Shown: in pieces, positions 8,805 through 16,226 of the stretch
Numbering within the stretch: the stretch's first letter is position 1
How the letters are laid out: each line of letters begins with the position of its first letter
Assembly: GCA_034423115.1 (NCBI GenBank)
Contig: DAOUJD010000015.1
Span: 1-64,000 of the forward strand
Reading direction: 5' to 3'
DNA: 64,000 nt
Source of the DNA: Bin87 sp034423115
GTDB taxonomy: Bacteria > Chloroflexota > Dehalococcoidia > Lucifugimonadales > UBA3495
Notes under the pieces: model-generated
The model's input: only the letters and a program-made list of their open reading frames with translations
The model's database searches: none
What the model was told of the DNA's origin: nothing
Made by a program: the position numbers and the translations under genes

Positions 8805-9242
8805 TCAGTAAGACGTCCCGCCCTCGCAGGACACCATCATTGCAGGGAAACCGGAGTCACCGCCGCCGGACGTGTGAACCTCGTATTCATTCCCGGCGTA
8901 ACCGAACGTGATCCGATGGCCCGGTGTGATCACCTGGGCATACATCATGCCCGCCTCGGGACATCCCAGCGAAGAGTCCGCCCACTCGACTGCCTCATCG
9001 CTGACCAACGCCAGATCGTTGGCGGACACCGACAGCCGCTCTGCTAGGACTTGCTGCGCCTCCTGCTGCATTGCATTCAGGGTTTGCGGACCCTCCGCGG
9101 CATCGCGTTCATCCGTGGTGGTTTCGCTGCCGCACGCCAGCAACCAGAGCAGCGCCGACGCGATGAGCATGGTCGTCAAAATAAGCCTGAACCGGCCCGC
9201 CGGTTGGCCGGGAAGTTCTTGGGCACTGGCTACTATCAGCAT
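8805..9242 (-). CDS. Lipoprotein, paralogue 2 of the 8125 protein
   Basis: 145 residues from the ATG at 9242 (a TTG at 9260 is an alternative). It carries a lipoprotein signal ending in LLWLLAC with Cys as the lipid-anchor residue, then an acidic linker and a domain matching the neighbour: VLAERLSVSANDLALV, WADSSLGCPEAG, YAQVITPGHR, YEVHT, MVSCEGG. The tandem arrangement indicates a local duplication with different membrane-anchoring modes. Function unknown. Confidence 0.75.
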   Translation of the reverse strand: MLIVASAQELPGQPAGRFRLILTTMLIASALLWLLACGSETTTDERDAAEGPQTLNAMQQEAQQVLAERLSVSANDLALVSDEAVEWADSSLGCPEAGMMYAQVITPGHRITFGYAGNEYEVHTSGGGDSGFPAMMVSCEGGTSY

Positions 9243-9358
9243 GATATTGACCTGGATCAATCGTGAATCTGGTAGTTGTGCCTACGGGTCTCGGCGCCAA
9301 CTGGATGCCGCCCAACCTGCGTTCGCGGGCCCGTAATGGAGGCGACAGCGCGTTGTGA

Positions 9359-10252
9359 TCACGCGATCGTGATGCCCAGCCTGTCAGCGAGCCATGTGCC
9401 CCGCACCTGCCCATGCTCATGGCCCCCGCCCTCTGCCGCGCCGTCGTAGACGCGCAGGTCGCAGTTCGGCAGCGCGGCGGCCAGTTCCTCCGCAAACGGC
9501 AACGGGCAGAGGCTACGGTCGAACCTGCCGGCGCTCATCAGCACCGGAGCCTGCACGTTTAAGGCAAAGTCTAACGGACTCACTCGTGCGAAGGTGTCCG
9601 CAACCGCATTCCGACGCTCCGGATGCAACCGCAGGTAATCGCCCAACTCCCCGAGTGGATACCCCAATCCGGATTGCAACGCAGTCGGATGCCCAAGCGC
9701 CATGGGCATGTCCGCCGCCACCGCCGCAATACCCGAACGACCCGCCGCGCTCGCCAACGCCAGAGTCGCCCCCAATCCCGCGCCGGTCAACGCGATGGTC
9801 CCGATGGACACCTGCGACTGCGCCAGCAGCACGTCCAACGCGCGCAGGGCATCGGCATACGCGCCCAGCAGCGTGTAGGTGTCGGGGCTGTCGATGCCGT
9901 CGGTCAGCAAGCCAGGATAGGCGGCGCGAACCAGCCCGTCGCTGTTGCGTTGTCCCCGGTAGGTCGGGTTCATCACCACGGCCCGGTGCCGCAGCGACGT
10001 GTAAATTATGTCATGCACGCTGGCGTAGTCCGGCATCCGAACTAACGCCGGAAACGGGCCATCCCCGTGCGGAACGGAGAACCACGCGAACAGGCGATGC
10101 CCGCCGCTGCTGTTGTAGTGCATCCGGTACACGTTCCACTCGGGCTGAGAGTAGAATTCGTCCCGCTCCAGCGTAATATCGGGTGGGGTTTCCGCCAGTT
10201 GCGCCTCAGTCTGCTCCCAAAAAGCCGCCGAGGTTGAGGGGTTGGTAGTCAT
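9359..10252 (-). CDS. Acetyl-xylan-esterase-like alpha/beta hydrolase lacking the nucleophile Ser
   Basis: 297 residues from the ATG at 10252, preceded by GAGGG. It aligns along its length with the adjacent gene at 10263 (AXE1/cephalosporin-C deacetylase family). The acid and base regions are recognisable (SAGRFDRSLCP; GGGHEHG), but the nucleophile elbow reads G157-A-G-L-G161 where the neighbour has GSSQG, so Gly159 replaces the catalytic serine. It may be non-catalytic or use another chemistry. It lies 10 bases downstream of its paralogue, so both are probably cotranscribed. Confidence 0.8.
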   Translation of the reverse strand: MTTNPSTSAAFWEQTEAQLAETPPDITLERDEFYSQPEWNVYRMHYNSSGGHRLFAWFSVPHGDGPFPALVRMPDYASVHDIIYTSLRHRAVVMNPTYRGQRNSDGLVRAAYPGLLTDGIDSPDTYTLLGAYADALRALDVLLAQSQVSIGTIALTGAGLGATLALASAAGRSGIAAVAADMPMALGHPTALQSGLGYPLGELGDYLRLHPERRNAVADTFARVSPLDFALNVQAPVLMSAGRFDRSLCPLPFAEELAAALPNCDLRVYDGAAEGGGHEHGQVRGTWLADRLGITIA

Positions 10253-10262
10253 AAGGCTTCCC

Positions 10263-11195
10263 TCACGCCGACGCAACGCCGATACGTTGCTGGAGCCAGG
10301 CGGTTTCACGCCCGGGATACGCGTGAGCGTTTCCGTGGCCGGAATTGGGGAACAGCCACAGTTCCCGCTCGACGTTCAGCAGCCGATAGGCCGCGTAGCT
10401 GGTCTCCGGCAGGCAGACCTCGTCTTCCATGGCGATGCCTACCACCATGGGACACTCAATGCGCGGCGCAAAATTCACAGCGTCAAAGTACTGCAGGGTG
10501 TCCAGCATCTGCTCAACGCGGTCTGGATGCGCGCGGGCGTAGCACGACAGCTCGTCGTATGGGTAGCTGCGCAGCATCCGCATGGACTCAGGGTAGCAGC
10601 AAAGGAATGGGTAGCCGGCGACTCCGGCCTTGATCTCGTGCCGCAGCCCCGTGGTGATCAGCGTCAAGCCACCACCCTGGCTGCTGCCGCAGCAGTAAAT
10701 CCGCTCGGAATCAACCTCGGGTCGAGACAGGAGAAAATCGACGCCACGGGAGCAGTCGGAGATGACCCCCTTGTAACTGTAGGTATCCCGATCCTCAACG
10801 CCGTGAGTCAACAGTCCAGGGTAACCAGGATTGAACTCGGCGCTGCTCGGCAGTTTGCCACGCACCGCAACCGACAGGGCAGCCACGCCCTTGCCCGCCC
10901 AGTCCCGCCGCAGCGCCGGCTCCGATTTGTACCCAGGCAGTACCAGGACGGCCGGAAACGGCCCATCGCCCGTGGTTGGCAGCGCATACCAACCGAAAAT
11001 CTCCAACCCGTCCAAGCTGCGGTATTTAACCTGGTAAACCTTGGCTGTCGGGGTACTGCGCAGAGGGTCGTGAGTTGCGGCCGCATCAAGCGGAATGTCC
11101 GACAACTCGCCCAGCACGCCATCCCAGAATTGGTCAAAATCGTTTGGGCAGGTGACCTGGGTGGCAAATGAAACCAGATCCGATTCGGTGGCCAT
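10263..11195 (-). CDS. Acetyl-xylan esterase / cephalosporin-C deacetylase family hydrolase
   Basis: A 310-residue alpha/beta hydrolase with the family features PAVLVLPGYK, the YPGLLTHGVEDRDTY block, the nucleophile elbow G170-S-S172-Q-G, an Asp region near AMEDEVCLPE and the His in NSGHGNAH. These enzymes deacetylate carbohydrate or beta-lactam esters. GGAG lies 8-11 bases before the ATG. The gene is divergent from the dehydrogenase at 11323, with a palindromic promoter region between them. Confidence 0.87.
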   Translation of the reverse strand: MATESDLVSFATQVTCPNDFDQFWDGVLGELSDIPLDAAATHDPLRSTPTAKVYQVKYRSLDGLEIFGWYALPTTGDGPFPAVLVLPGYKSEPALRRDWAGKGVAALSVAVRGKLPSSAEFNPGYPGLLTHGVEDRDTYSYKGVISDCSRGVDFLLSRPEVDSERIYCCGSSQGGGLTLITTGLRHEIKAGVAGYPFLCCYPESMRMLRSYPYDELSCYARAHPDRVEQMLDTLQYFDAVNFAPRIECPMVVGIAMEDEVCLPETSYAAYRLLNVERELWLFPNSGHGNAHAYPGRETAWLQQRIGVASA

Positions 11196-11236
11196 GACCG
11201 CACTCCTTGCCGGGCTTCATCGGGTGTTTTGTGCCC

Positions 11237-11267
11237 GCATTATACACGGGGCCCGGTGCTATAATGC
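11237..11267. promoter_or_regulatory. Palindromic divergent promoter region
   Basis: GCATTATA (11237-11244) and TATAATGC (11260-11267) form an inverted repeat around a GC-rich centre, so each arm supplies a TATAAT: minus strand 11239-11244 toward the esterase genes, plus strand 11260-11265 toward the dehydrogenase. The symmetry would suit a dimeric regulator. Matching -35 boxes are poor, so this is a candidate only. Confidence 0.45.
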
Positions 11268-11322
11268 CGCCACCTGCCCTCGTGCGTGAGCCACGCGGGA
11301 ATATCACGGAGATGAACTCAAC

Positions 11323-12225
11323 ATGAAAGCGGGATTTATTGGCGTTGGCAACATGGGCAATCCCATGGCGGCCAACATGATCAAGGCCGGGCACCAACTC
11401 ACGGTACACGACCTGCGGCGCGAGTCGGCCACCAACCTGTTGGAGATGGGCGCTGAGTGGGCCGATACGCCGTCCGGATGTGTTGCCGGCAACGATGCTG
11501 TGTTCACCTCGCTGCCCGTGCCGCGCGACGTGGAGGCCGTGGTCATGGGCGAGAACGGCATCATGTCGGCGGCGAACTCCGGCGACGTGTACGTTGATCT
11601 CTCCACCAACTCTCCCACCGTCATCCGTCGCATCCACGACGAATGCGGGGCCCGTGGCGTAACGGTGCTGGACGCGCCGGTGAGCGGCGGCGTGTACGGC
11701 GCGGCGGCCGGCACCCTGGCCGTCATGGTCGGGGGCGACGAGGACACATACAACCAGGTCAAGCCCATGCTGGACGCCATCGGGACGCACGTCGTGTACT
11801 GCGGCGAAATCGGCAACGGCATGGTCACCAAGATCTGCAACAACCTGCTGTCCATGGGCATCGGCGTACTCATGTCGGAAGCCCTCACCCTGGGCGTCAA
11901 GGCCGGCGTGTCGCTGGAGACCCTGGCGGACGTGATCGCCAACAGCAGTGGCGGCAACCGCCGACTGGTGGAGAAGTTCCCGCGCTATCTGTTCGCCGAC
12001 AACTTCGAGCCGGGATTCGCCACCGCCCTCGCCGCCAAGGATGTGCGGCTCGCCACCGACTTGGGCCGCGAGTACGGCATACCAATGGAACTGTCCAATC
12101 TGGTGGATCAGCGCCACGTCGAAGCCCTGTTCCGAGGCTGGGGCCCCGAGGACTCCGACGCCGTCGCCAAGCTCCAGGAAGAAAAGTCAGGCGTACAACT
12201 GCGCTTCGGCGGCATGGAAGGGTGA
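11323..12225 (+). CDS. NAD(P)-dependent beta-hydroxyacid dehydrogenase (HIBADH/GarR-like)
   Basis: A 300-residue member of the 3-hydroxyisobutyrate/tartronate-semialdehyde reductase family. It has the Rossmann motif GFIGVGNMGNPMAANM, the substrate loop DAPVSGGVYGAAAGTL, and the catalytic lysine region GNGMVTKICNN. It oxidises or reduces a small beta-hydroxy acid; the exact substrate cannot be read. It is the first gene of the 11.3-17.1 kb plus-strand cluster but is separated from the next gene by a terminator hairpin. Confidence 0.9.
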   Translation: MKAGFIGVGNMGNPMAANMIKAGHQLTVHDLRRESATNLLEMGAEWADTPSGCVAGNDAVFTSLPVPRDVEAVVMGENGIMSAANSGDVYVDLSTNSPTVIRRIHDECGARGVTVLDAPVSGGVYGAAAGTLAVMVGGDEDTYNQVKPMLDAIGTHVVYCGEIGNGMVTKICNNLLSMGIGVLMSEALTLGVKAGVSLETLADVIANSSGGNRRLVEKFPRYLFADNFEPGFATALAAKDVRLATDLGREYGIPMELSNLVDQRHVEALFRGWGPEDSDAVAKLQEEKSGVQLRFGGMEG

Positions 12226-12275
12226 GGACCAGCGTCCACAGCCACCGACAATCGACTCGTTAGAGCGGGATTGTC

Positions 12276-12310
12276 ATGCCGCCCCCATAGCGCAATAATG
12301 GGGGCGGCAT
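12276..12310 (+). terminator. Terminator hairpin after the dehydrogenase
   Basis: A perfect 13-bp stem, 12276-12288 with 12298-12310 (ATGCCGCCCCCAT arms), around a 9-base loop, followed by CTTGTTG. It lies 50 bases after the dehydrogenase. Confidence 0.75.
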
Positions 12311-12333
12311 CTTGTTGCGACACGTTGCTGACC

Positions 12334-12681
12334 GTGGAGACGCAGCCGTTGTTCCGTTCACAGTACCCCGCTCAGGACAAGCCCGAATACGCCACCCGTT
12401 ACGTGTACGCCGACACCCAGTTGTCCACGCACGGAGGCAACGTCGGGCGCGTCAGCATCACCAGTGAGGAACATGCGCGCTTGCAGCAAATGGCAGAGTA
12501 CCTGGAACGTTGCTGCAACGATCTGGACGCCGCCGGCTACGAGGTGATTTCCATCGCTCCGATCGTCAGCGGCCGCACCGCCTACATGGCCTCCAATACC
12601 GACTTAGCCGACCCGGGACACGGTTACAGCGTCACCGACGGTCTGATCGTAACCGGAAAACTCAAAACCATTCGCGACTGA
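12334..12681 (+). CDS. Hypothetical protein
   Basis: About 115 residues from a GTG at 12334. The frame is open back to a TTG at 12271, but that part runs through the terminator hairpin, so a start after it is preferred; no clear ribosome site was found. The middle is helical (SEEHARLQQMAEYLERCCNDLDAAGYEV) and is followed by a beta-rich end (ISIAPIVSGR, DGLIVTGKLK). It looks like a small soluble protein with no family I recognise. It lies 16 bases before the next gene, so it is probably part of the cluster. Confidence 0.55.
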   Translation: METQPLFRSQYPAQDKPEYATRYVYADTQLSTHGGNVGRVSITSEEHARLQQMAEYLERCCNDLDAAGYEVISIAPIVSGRTAYMASNTDLADPGHGYSVTDGLIVTGKLKTIRD

Positions 12682-12697
12682 ACTTTAGGAGATTACG

Positions 12698-13726
12698 ATG
12701 ACCAGCAGCGCCGAACGCCACGTTGAAACCGCCGACACCATTGAGGCCATCGAGGAATGTTTTCGCATGGGGTGGACCGACGGGCTGCCCGTGGTCCCGC
12801 CCGCCGATTACAAGGTCCGCGAGATGCTGTCGGTGGCCGGCCTGACCGGCGAGGAAGAACTCCTCAACCTCGACATGCGGAGCCGGGTCATCACCTCGGA
12901 GAACGCCGCCGCCAACGCCGTGATGGCCGGCTGTCAGGCCGAATATTTCCCGGTGCTGGTCACCGCGCTCAAAACCCTCGAAGAGGAGCGCAACTTCGTC
13001 AACATGGCGGCCTCATCAACCAGCTCGCCCAGCATCCTGATGGTCCTCAACGGCCCGATCCGGGAAGCGCTCGGCATTAACAGCCGCGACGGGCTGTTCG
13101 GCCCCGGTTTCCGTGCCAACGCCAGCATCGGCCGCGCCGTCCGCCTCTGCTTCATGAACGGATTCGACGCGTGGCCCGGCCAGTTGGATCGCGGCACCCT
13201 GGGCACGCCGGCCAAGTACACCTTCTGCGTCGCCGAAAACGAAGAGGATTCCCCCTGGGAACCCCTGCACGTGAGCCGCGGCTTCAACGCATCCGACAGC
13301 GTGGTAACCGTCGCGGTAGCCTACAATCCGGTCAGCGTGCCCAACAGCTACGCCCATTCCGGCCAGGCCATCCTGCTGTCCATCTGCGACGCGTTGCGGT
13401 CGGCCGCCTTGGCCCACCGCTACCCCGCCCAGTGGGTCATCGTCATCGGGCCCGAACACGCGCTGACCCTGCAGGGCGACGGCTGGATCCGCTCCGACAT
13501 TCAGGATTTCCTCATCGAAAACAGCGGTCGATCTCGCGCCGAGTTGGTCCGATTAGGTTCCAAGCAGGGGCCGGAACGTCCCGGCGACGAGGAACTGATC
13601 ATGCGCTGCGCCAACGACCCCAACGACATCCTGATCATGCACGGCGGCGGCACCGGCGGTCGCTACAGCGCGATAATCGACACCACCGGTTTCCGCATCC
13701 GCACCCGCAAAATCGGCGCCGACTAG
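12698..13726 (+). CDS. Conserved protein of the GWTDGLPVVPP type, likely UGSC-associated
   Basis: A 342-residue soluble protein with the striking blocks GWTDGLPVVPP (about residue 25), NAVMAGCQAEYFPV, LNGPIREALGI, FGPGFRANASIGRAVRL and a Gly-rich C terminus (MHGGGTGGRYS). I recognise this set from uncharacterised proteins encoded beside UGSC-family genes, but know no biochemical role. The conserved Cys in MAGCQAEY could be functional. TAGGAG precedes the ATG. The following DUF4058 gene starts one base after its stop. Confidence 0.75.
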   Translation: MTSSAERHVETADTIEAIEECFRMGWTDGLPVVPPADYKVREMLSVAGLTGEEELLNLDMRSRVITSENAAANAVMAGCQAEYFPVLVTALKTLEEERNFVNMAASSTSSPSILMVLNGPIREALGINSRDGLFGPGFRANASIGRAVRLCFMNGFDAWPGQLDRGTLGTPAKYTFCVAENEEDSPWEPLHVSRGFNASDSVVTVAVAYNPVSVPNSYAHSGQAILLSICDALRSAALAHRYPAQWVIVIGPEHALTLQGDGWIRSDIQDFLIENSGRSRAELVRLGSKQGPERPGDEELIMRCANDPNDILIMHGGGTGGRYSAIIDTTGFRIRTRKIGAD

Positions 13727-13727
13727 A

Positions 13728-14543
13728 ATGACAACGCAATTGCCGACCAATCCGTTCCCGGGGATGAACCCATATCTGGAAGACCCCGGGCTGTGGCCCG
13801 ACGTTCACCAAAGCCTCATGGTCAGGCTGCGCGACCATCTCGCCCCCCGCCTAAGGCCCGATTATCGGGTATCGATACAGGAGCGCATGTATGTGCTCTC
13901 TGAGCCCAACGTAGGTGGCAGCAGAGACGCAAGGATTCCTGATGTCGCGATTCTGTCGGCCGCCGCAACCGCCGCAAGGGCCAGGGCGTCCGAAGGGTTG
14001 GCGCTGGCAGAACCGGTGGTAGTTCAACTGCCGCGAATGGAGCTGGAAAAGCAACTCTACCTGGAAATAGTTCGAGTCGGGAGCCGTGAGGTCATAACTG
14101 CCGTAGAGCTCCTGTCGCCAACCAACAAGTCCGGTTCCGGTCGGCGTGTCTATCAGGCCAAACGGGGACAAATCCTGTATAGCACGACCCACCTGGTTGA
14201 AATTGACCTATTGCGGGCCGGACAGGCGATGCCCGTGCTTACGTCTTTGCCAGCCAGCCACTACCGGATATTGGTCGCCGATGCTCGCCGCACCGAGCAC
14301 GTCGGCGACTTGTACCCGTTCGGCATCCGCCAAACCACTCCCAACATCATAATGCCACTGGCCGAAGGAGACGAAGGCATCGCGGTGGATTTGCAGTCAG
14401 TGATTGACGGCGTGTATGAGGCTGGATCTTTCGACCTGGACATCGACTACGAGCGAGATCCGGAACCGCCTTTATCCTATGAGGATCGCGTTTGGTTGGA
14501 CGATTTGCTGCGCGAGCAGGGGTTACGCAACCAAGCCGTTTGA
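13728..14543 (+). CDS. DUF4058 family protein
   Basis: 271 residues with the DUF4058 start signature NPFPGMNPYLEDPGLWPDVH and the later EVITAVELLSPTNKSG and LVEIDLLRAG blocks, which resemble a nuclease-like or VTC-like core with acidic and lysine residues. DUF4058 proteins are frequent in Chloroflexota, Cyanobacteria and Planctomycetes and have no settled function. It begins one base after the preceding stop, so translation is coupled. Its stop codon overlaps the promoter proposed for the UGSC gene. Confidence 0.9.
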   Translation: MTTQLPTNPFPGMNPYLEDPGLWPDVHQSLMVRLRDHLAPRLRPDYRVSIQERMYVLSEPNVGGSRDARIPDVAILSAAATAARARASEGLALAEPVVVQLPRMELEKQLYLEIVRVGSREVITAVELLSPTNKSGSGRRVYQAKRGQILYSTTHLVEIDLLRAGQAMPVLTSLPASHYRILVADARRTEHVGDLYPFGIRQTTPNIIMPLAEGDEGIAVDLQSVIDGVYEAGSFDLDIDYERDPEPPLSYEDRVWLDDLLREQGLRNQAV

Positions 14544-14567
14544 CGGTACAATCTGCCCACATATCAT
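14540..14567 (+). promoter_or_regulatory. Candidate promoter for the UGSC selenoprotein gene
   Basis: TTGACG (14540-14545), a 16-base spacer, and TATCAT (14562-14567). The same -10 variant is proposed before the FTR selenoprotein. GTTTGAC (14538-14544) is repeated in inverted form at 14569-14575, flanking the promoter, and could be an operator. Confidence 0.45.
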
Positions 14568-14599
14568 TGTCAAACCCGCACCACCTACGGAGGTGATAC

Positions 14600-15157
14600 A
14601 TGACCACCGCAGCATCCAGCCTGAGGCTGGTGAACCCCAAGGGCACCGAGCTGCCCCAGACTGAGTTCCGCATGAACGACCGCTCCGGCGGTCTGGCCGG
14701 CAAGCGCCTGGGCCTCATGGAGAACTCCAAGGCCAACGCCGACAAACTCCTGCATGAACTCGGGAACATCCTCAACGAGCGCCACGGTTTGTCAGAGGTC
14801 AAGTATTTCAGCAAGCACCATGCCAGCCTGCCGGCCAAGCAGGATGTGATTGATTCCATCCTTGGCGAGGTCGACTACCTGATCACCGGGGTGGGTGATT
14901 GAGGGTCCTGCAGTTCGTGCAGTGTGCACGACGGAATCGACATGGAGAAGCGGGGCGTCCCCACCGCGGCCATCATCACCCACGTGTTCCTCAACACCGC
15001 CCAGGCCATGACCCGCATGATGGGCGTGCCGGATTACCGGTACATCGTCGCCCAGCATCCGCTGTCAAGCCTGACTGATGAAGAGGTCAAGCAGCGGGCC
15101 GCCGAGCTTGCCGATGAGGTTGAGTCCATTCTCACCGGAGTACCGGTCGCAGCGTAA
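14600..15157 (+). CDS. UGSC family selenoprotein (in-frame TGA = selenocysteine 101)
   Basis: A single 185-residue reading frame is split by one TGA at 14900-14902. Upstream it ends ...YLITGVGD and downstream it continues GSCSSCSVHDGIDMEKRG in the same frame, so reading TGA as Sec gives exactly U-G-S-C, the motif that names this family (Cys or Sec occurs at the first position). The downstream part has family-like content (GVPTAAIITHVF) and a normal TAA stop, so it is not decaying. GGAGGTGAT provides a strong start. A hairpin with G at loop position 2 follows the TGA. The biochemical role is unknown; a redox role is inferred from U/C-x-x-C spacing. Ordinary gene calling would give two fragments (14600-14902 and a spurious GTG start at 14924). 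Confidence 0.88.
14908..14931 (+). promoter_or_regulatory. Candidate SECIS element of the UGSC gene
   Basis: The stem TCGTGC (14915-14920) / GCACGA (14926-14931) has the loop AGTGT, with G at the second loop position, 20 bases after the TGA. This fits the bacterial SECIS rule of a G at the loop start at about 16-37 bases. A competing hairpin, CTGCA/TGCAG with loop GTTCG (14908-14922), is also possible. Confidence 0.6.
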
Positions 15158-15176
15158 ATTCGCTCGTTAGTAGCTC

Positions 15177-15575
15177 GTGGCTACCAACACCAACCCGGAT
15201 CCTTCTCGCCCACCATTGAACCCGGCCATCAAACCGGGTCTGGTGGGCGAGGTTGATTTGACCGTTGCGGACGAGCATCTGGCGCCCCATACGCCCAAAT
15301 TCAGCACCCCGGCCATGGTGATGCTGATGGAACAAGCCTCTTTCGCCGCGATCCGCCCACTGCTCCCCGATGACCAGACCGTCGTCGGTTACGAGGTCAA
15401 CGTGAAACATCTAGCGCCGACCGGCGTGGGAAGCCGAGTCACGGGGCGGTCCACGCTCACCGACGTATCGGGCAACAAGCTGCGGTTCGAAGTGGTCGCA
15501 CGGCTTGGCGATCTGGTACTGGGCACCGCCGAGCACAAGATGGCCGTGGTGCCCCAGTCGGCCGTCGTATCCTGA
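15177..15575 (+). CDS. FlK-like hotdog thioesterase
   Basis: 132 residues from a GTG at 15177 (no ATG is available before the conserved region). The order KPGLVGEVDLTVADEHLAPH, STPAMVMLMEQAS, GYEVNVKHLAPTGVG and AEHKMAVV matches the single-hotdog family that includes fluoroacetyl-CoA thioesterase FlK and similar acyl-CoA hydrolases. The position between two selenoprotein genes suggests that the module acts on acyl-CoA compounds; that is inference. The gap to the UGSC stop is only 19 bases. Confidence 0.82.
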   Translation: MATNTNPDPSRPPLNPAIKPGLVGEVDLTVADEHLAPHTPKFSTPAMVMLMEQASFAAIRPLLPDDQTVVGYEVNVKHLAPTGVGSRVTGRSTLTDVSGNKLRFEVVARLGDLVLGTAEHKMAVVPQSAVVS

Positions 15576-15618
15576 AAATCCCTTACCCGTACTCGAACAA
15601 GAATCGTGGAGCCCTCCA

Positions 15619-16185
15619 ATGTCGTGGATTCGTGAAACCGAAGCCGCCGTTCCAGCAGTCATCAAGTGCATGTCCATCAACCCATCATTGATGGAGGCGG
15701 TGCAGAACCTGAACCACAACGCCTCCTTCGGCTCGTCCACCCTGACCCGCACACAGGAAGAAGCCATCGCCACCGTCGTTTCCCTGGTCAACCGTTGCCG
15801 GTATTGAGCCGTCGCTCACGGAGGGTTCCTCCGTCAGCATTCGGACGACCCGGAGTACGCATCCCACATCATCCACGACTACCGGCAGGCTGATCTGGAC
15901 CCACAGACGCGCGCCATCCTAGACTACGCCGTCAAGCTGACCCTCACCCCCGCCGCCATGGAGGAATCCGACGTCGTTGGCTTGCGCTCGGTTGGCCTGA
16001 CCGACGAGCAGATTCTGTCAACCGTGGCCATCACCAGCCTGTTCAACTTCATGAACCGCCTGGCCGACGGCTTGGGCGTGGAGATACAGGAAGGACGAGA
16101 GGCTGTCATGGCCCAGTGGCTCTCCGACAAGGCGAAACAGGCCCAGGACTGGTTGCTACGGCCCGAGCCTGCGGCCGTTTCCTGA
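15619..16185 (+). CDS. AhpD-like / carboxymuconolactone-decarboxylase family selenoprotein (CxxU, Sec63)
   Basis: A 188-residue frame is interrupted only by TGA at 15805-15807. Read as Sec, the motif is C60-R-Y-U63-A-V-A-H67, exactly the AhpD-type C-x-x-C-x-x-x-H active site with Sec at the second cysteine. The sequence before (EEAIATVVSLVN) and after (HGGFLRQHSDDPEYASH, LTLTPAAM, NRLADGLGV) is continuous with peroxidase-related AhpD proteins, so this is not a frameshift. AhpD proteins reduce peroxides or peroxiredoxins via this thiol pair. GGAG lies upstream of the ATG. A hairpin 18 bases after the TGA supports recoding. Gene calling alone gives two fragments, 15619-15807 and 15958-16185. 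Confidence 0.9.
15814..15838 (+). promoter_or_regulatory. Candidate SECIS element of the AhpD-like gene
   Basis: A 7-bp perfect stem ACGGAGG (15818-15824) / CCTCCGT (15828-15834) has loop GTT with G first, 18 bases after the TGA. The stem extends by GCT/AGC across one C-C mismatch. This is the most convincing of the three SECIS candidates. Confidence 0.72.
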
Positions 16186-16226
16186 GCCGGCATAGCCCAC
16201 AGTACAAGAAACACCACGAGGTACAC

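Noticed and set aside
14600..14902. Reading the UGSC gene as a truncated pseudogene or two separate genes
   Set aside because: The TGA is exactly at the family's U/C position, frame and content continue, and a hairpin follows; two other genes here show the same pattern at equally specific sites.
15805..15807. TGA as a tryptophan codon (alternative genetic code)
   Set aside because: TGA is used as an ordinary stop in neighbouring genes such as trmD, and the three in-frame cases all fall on cysteine positions, not tryptophans.
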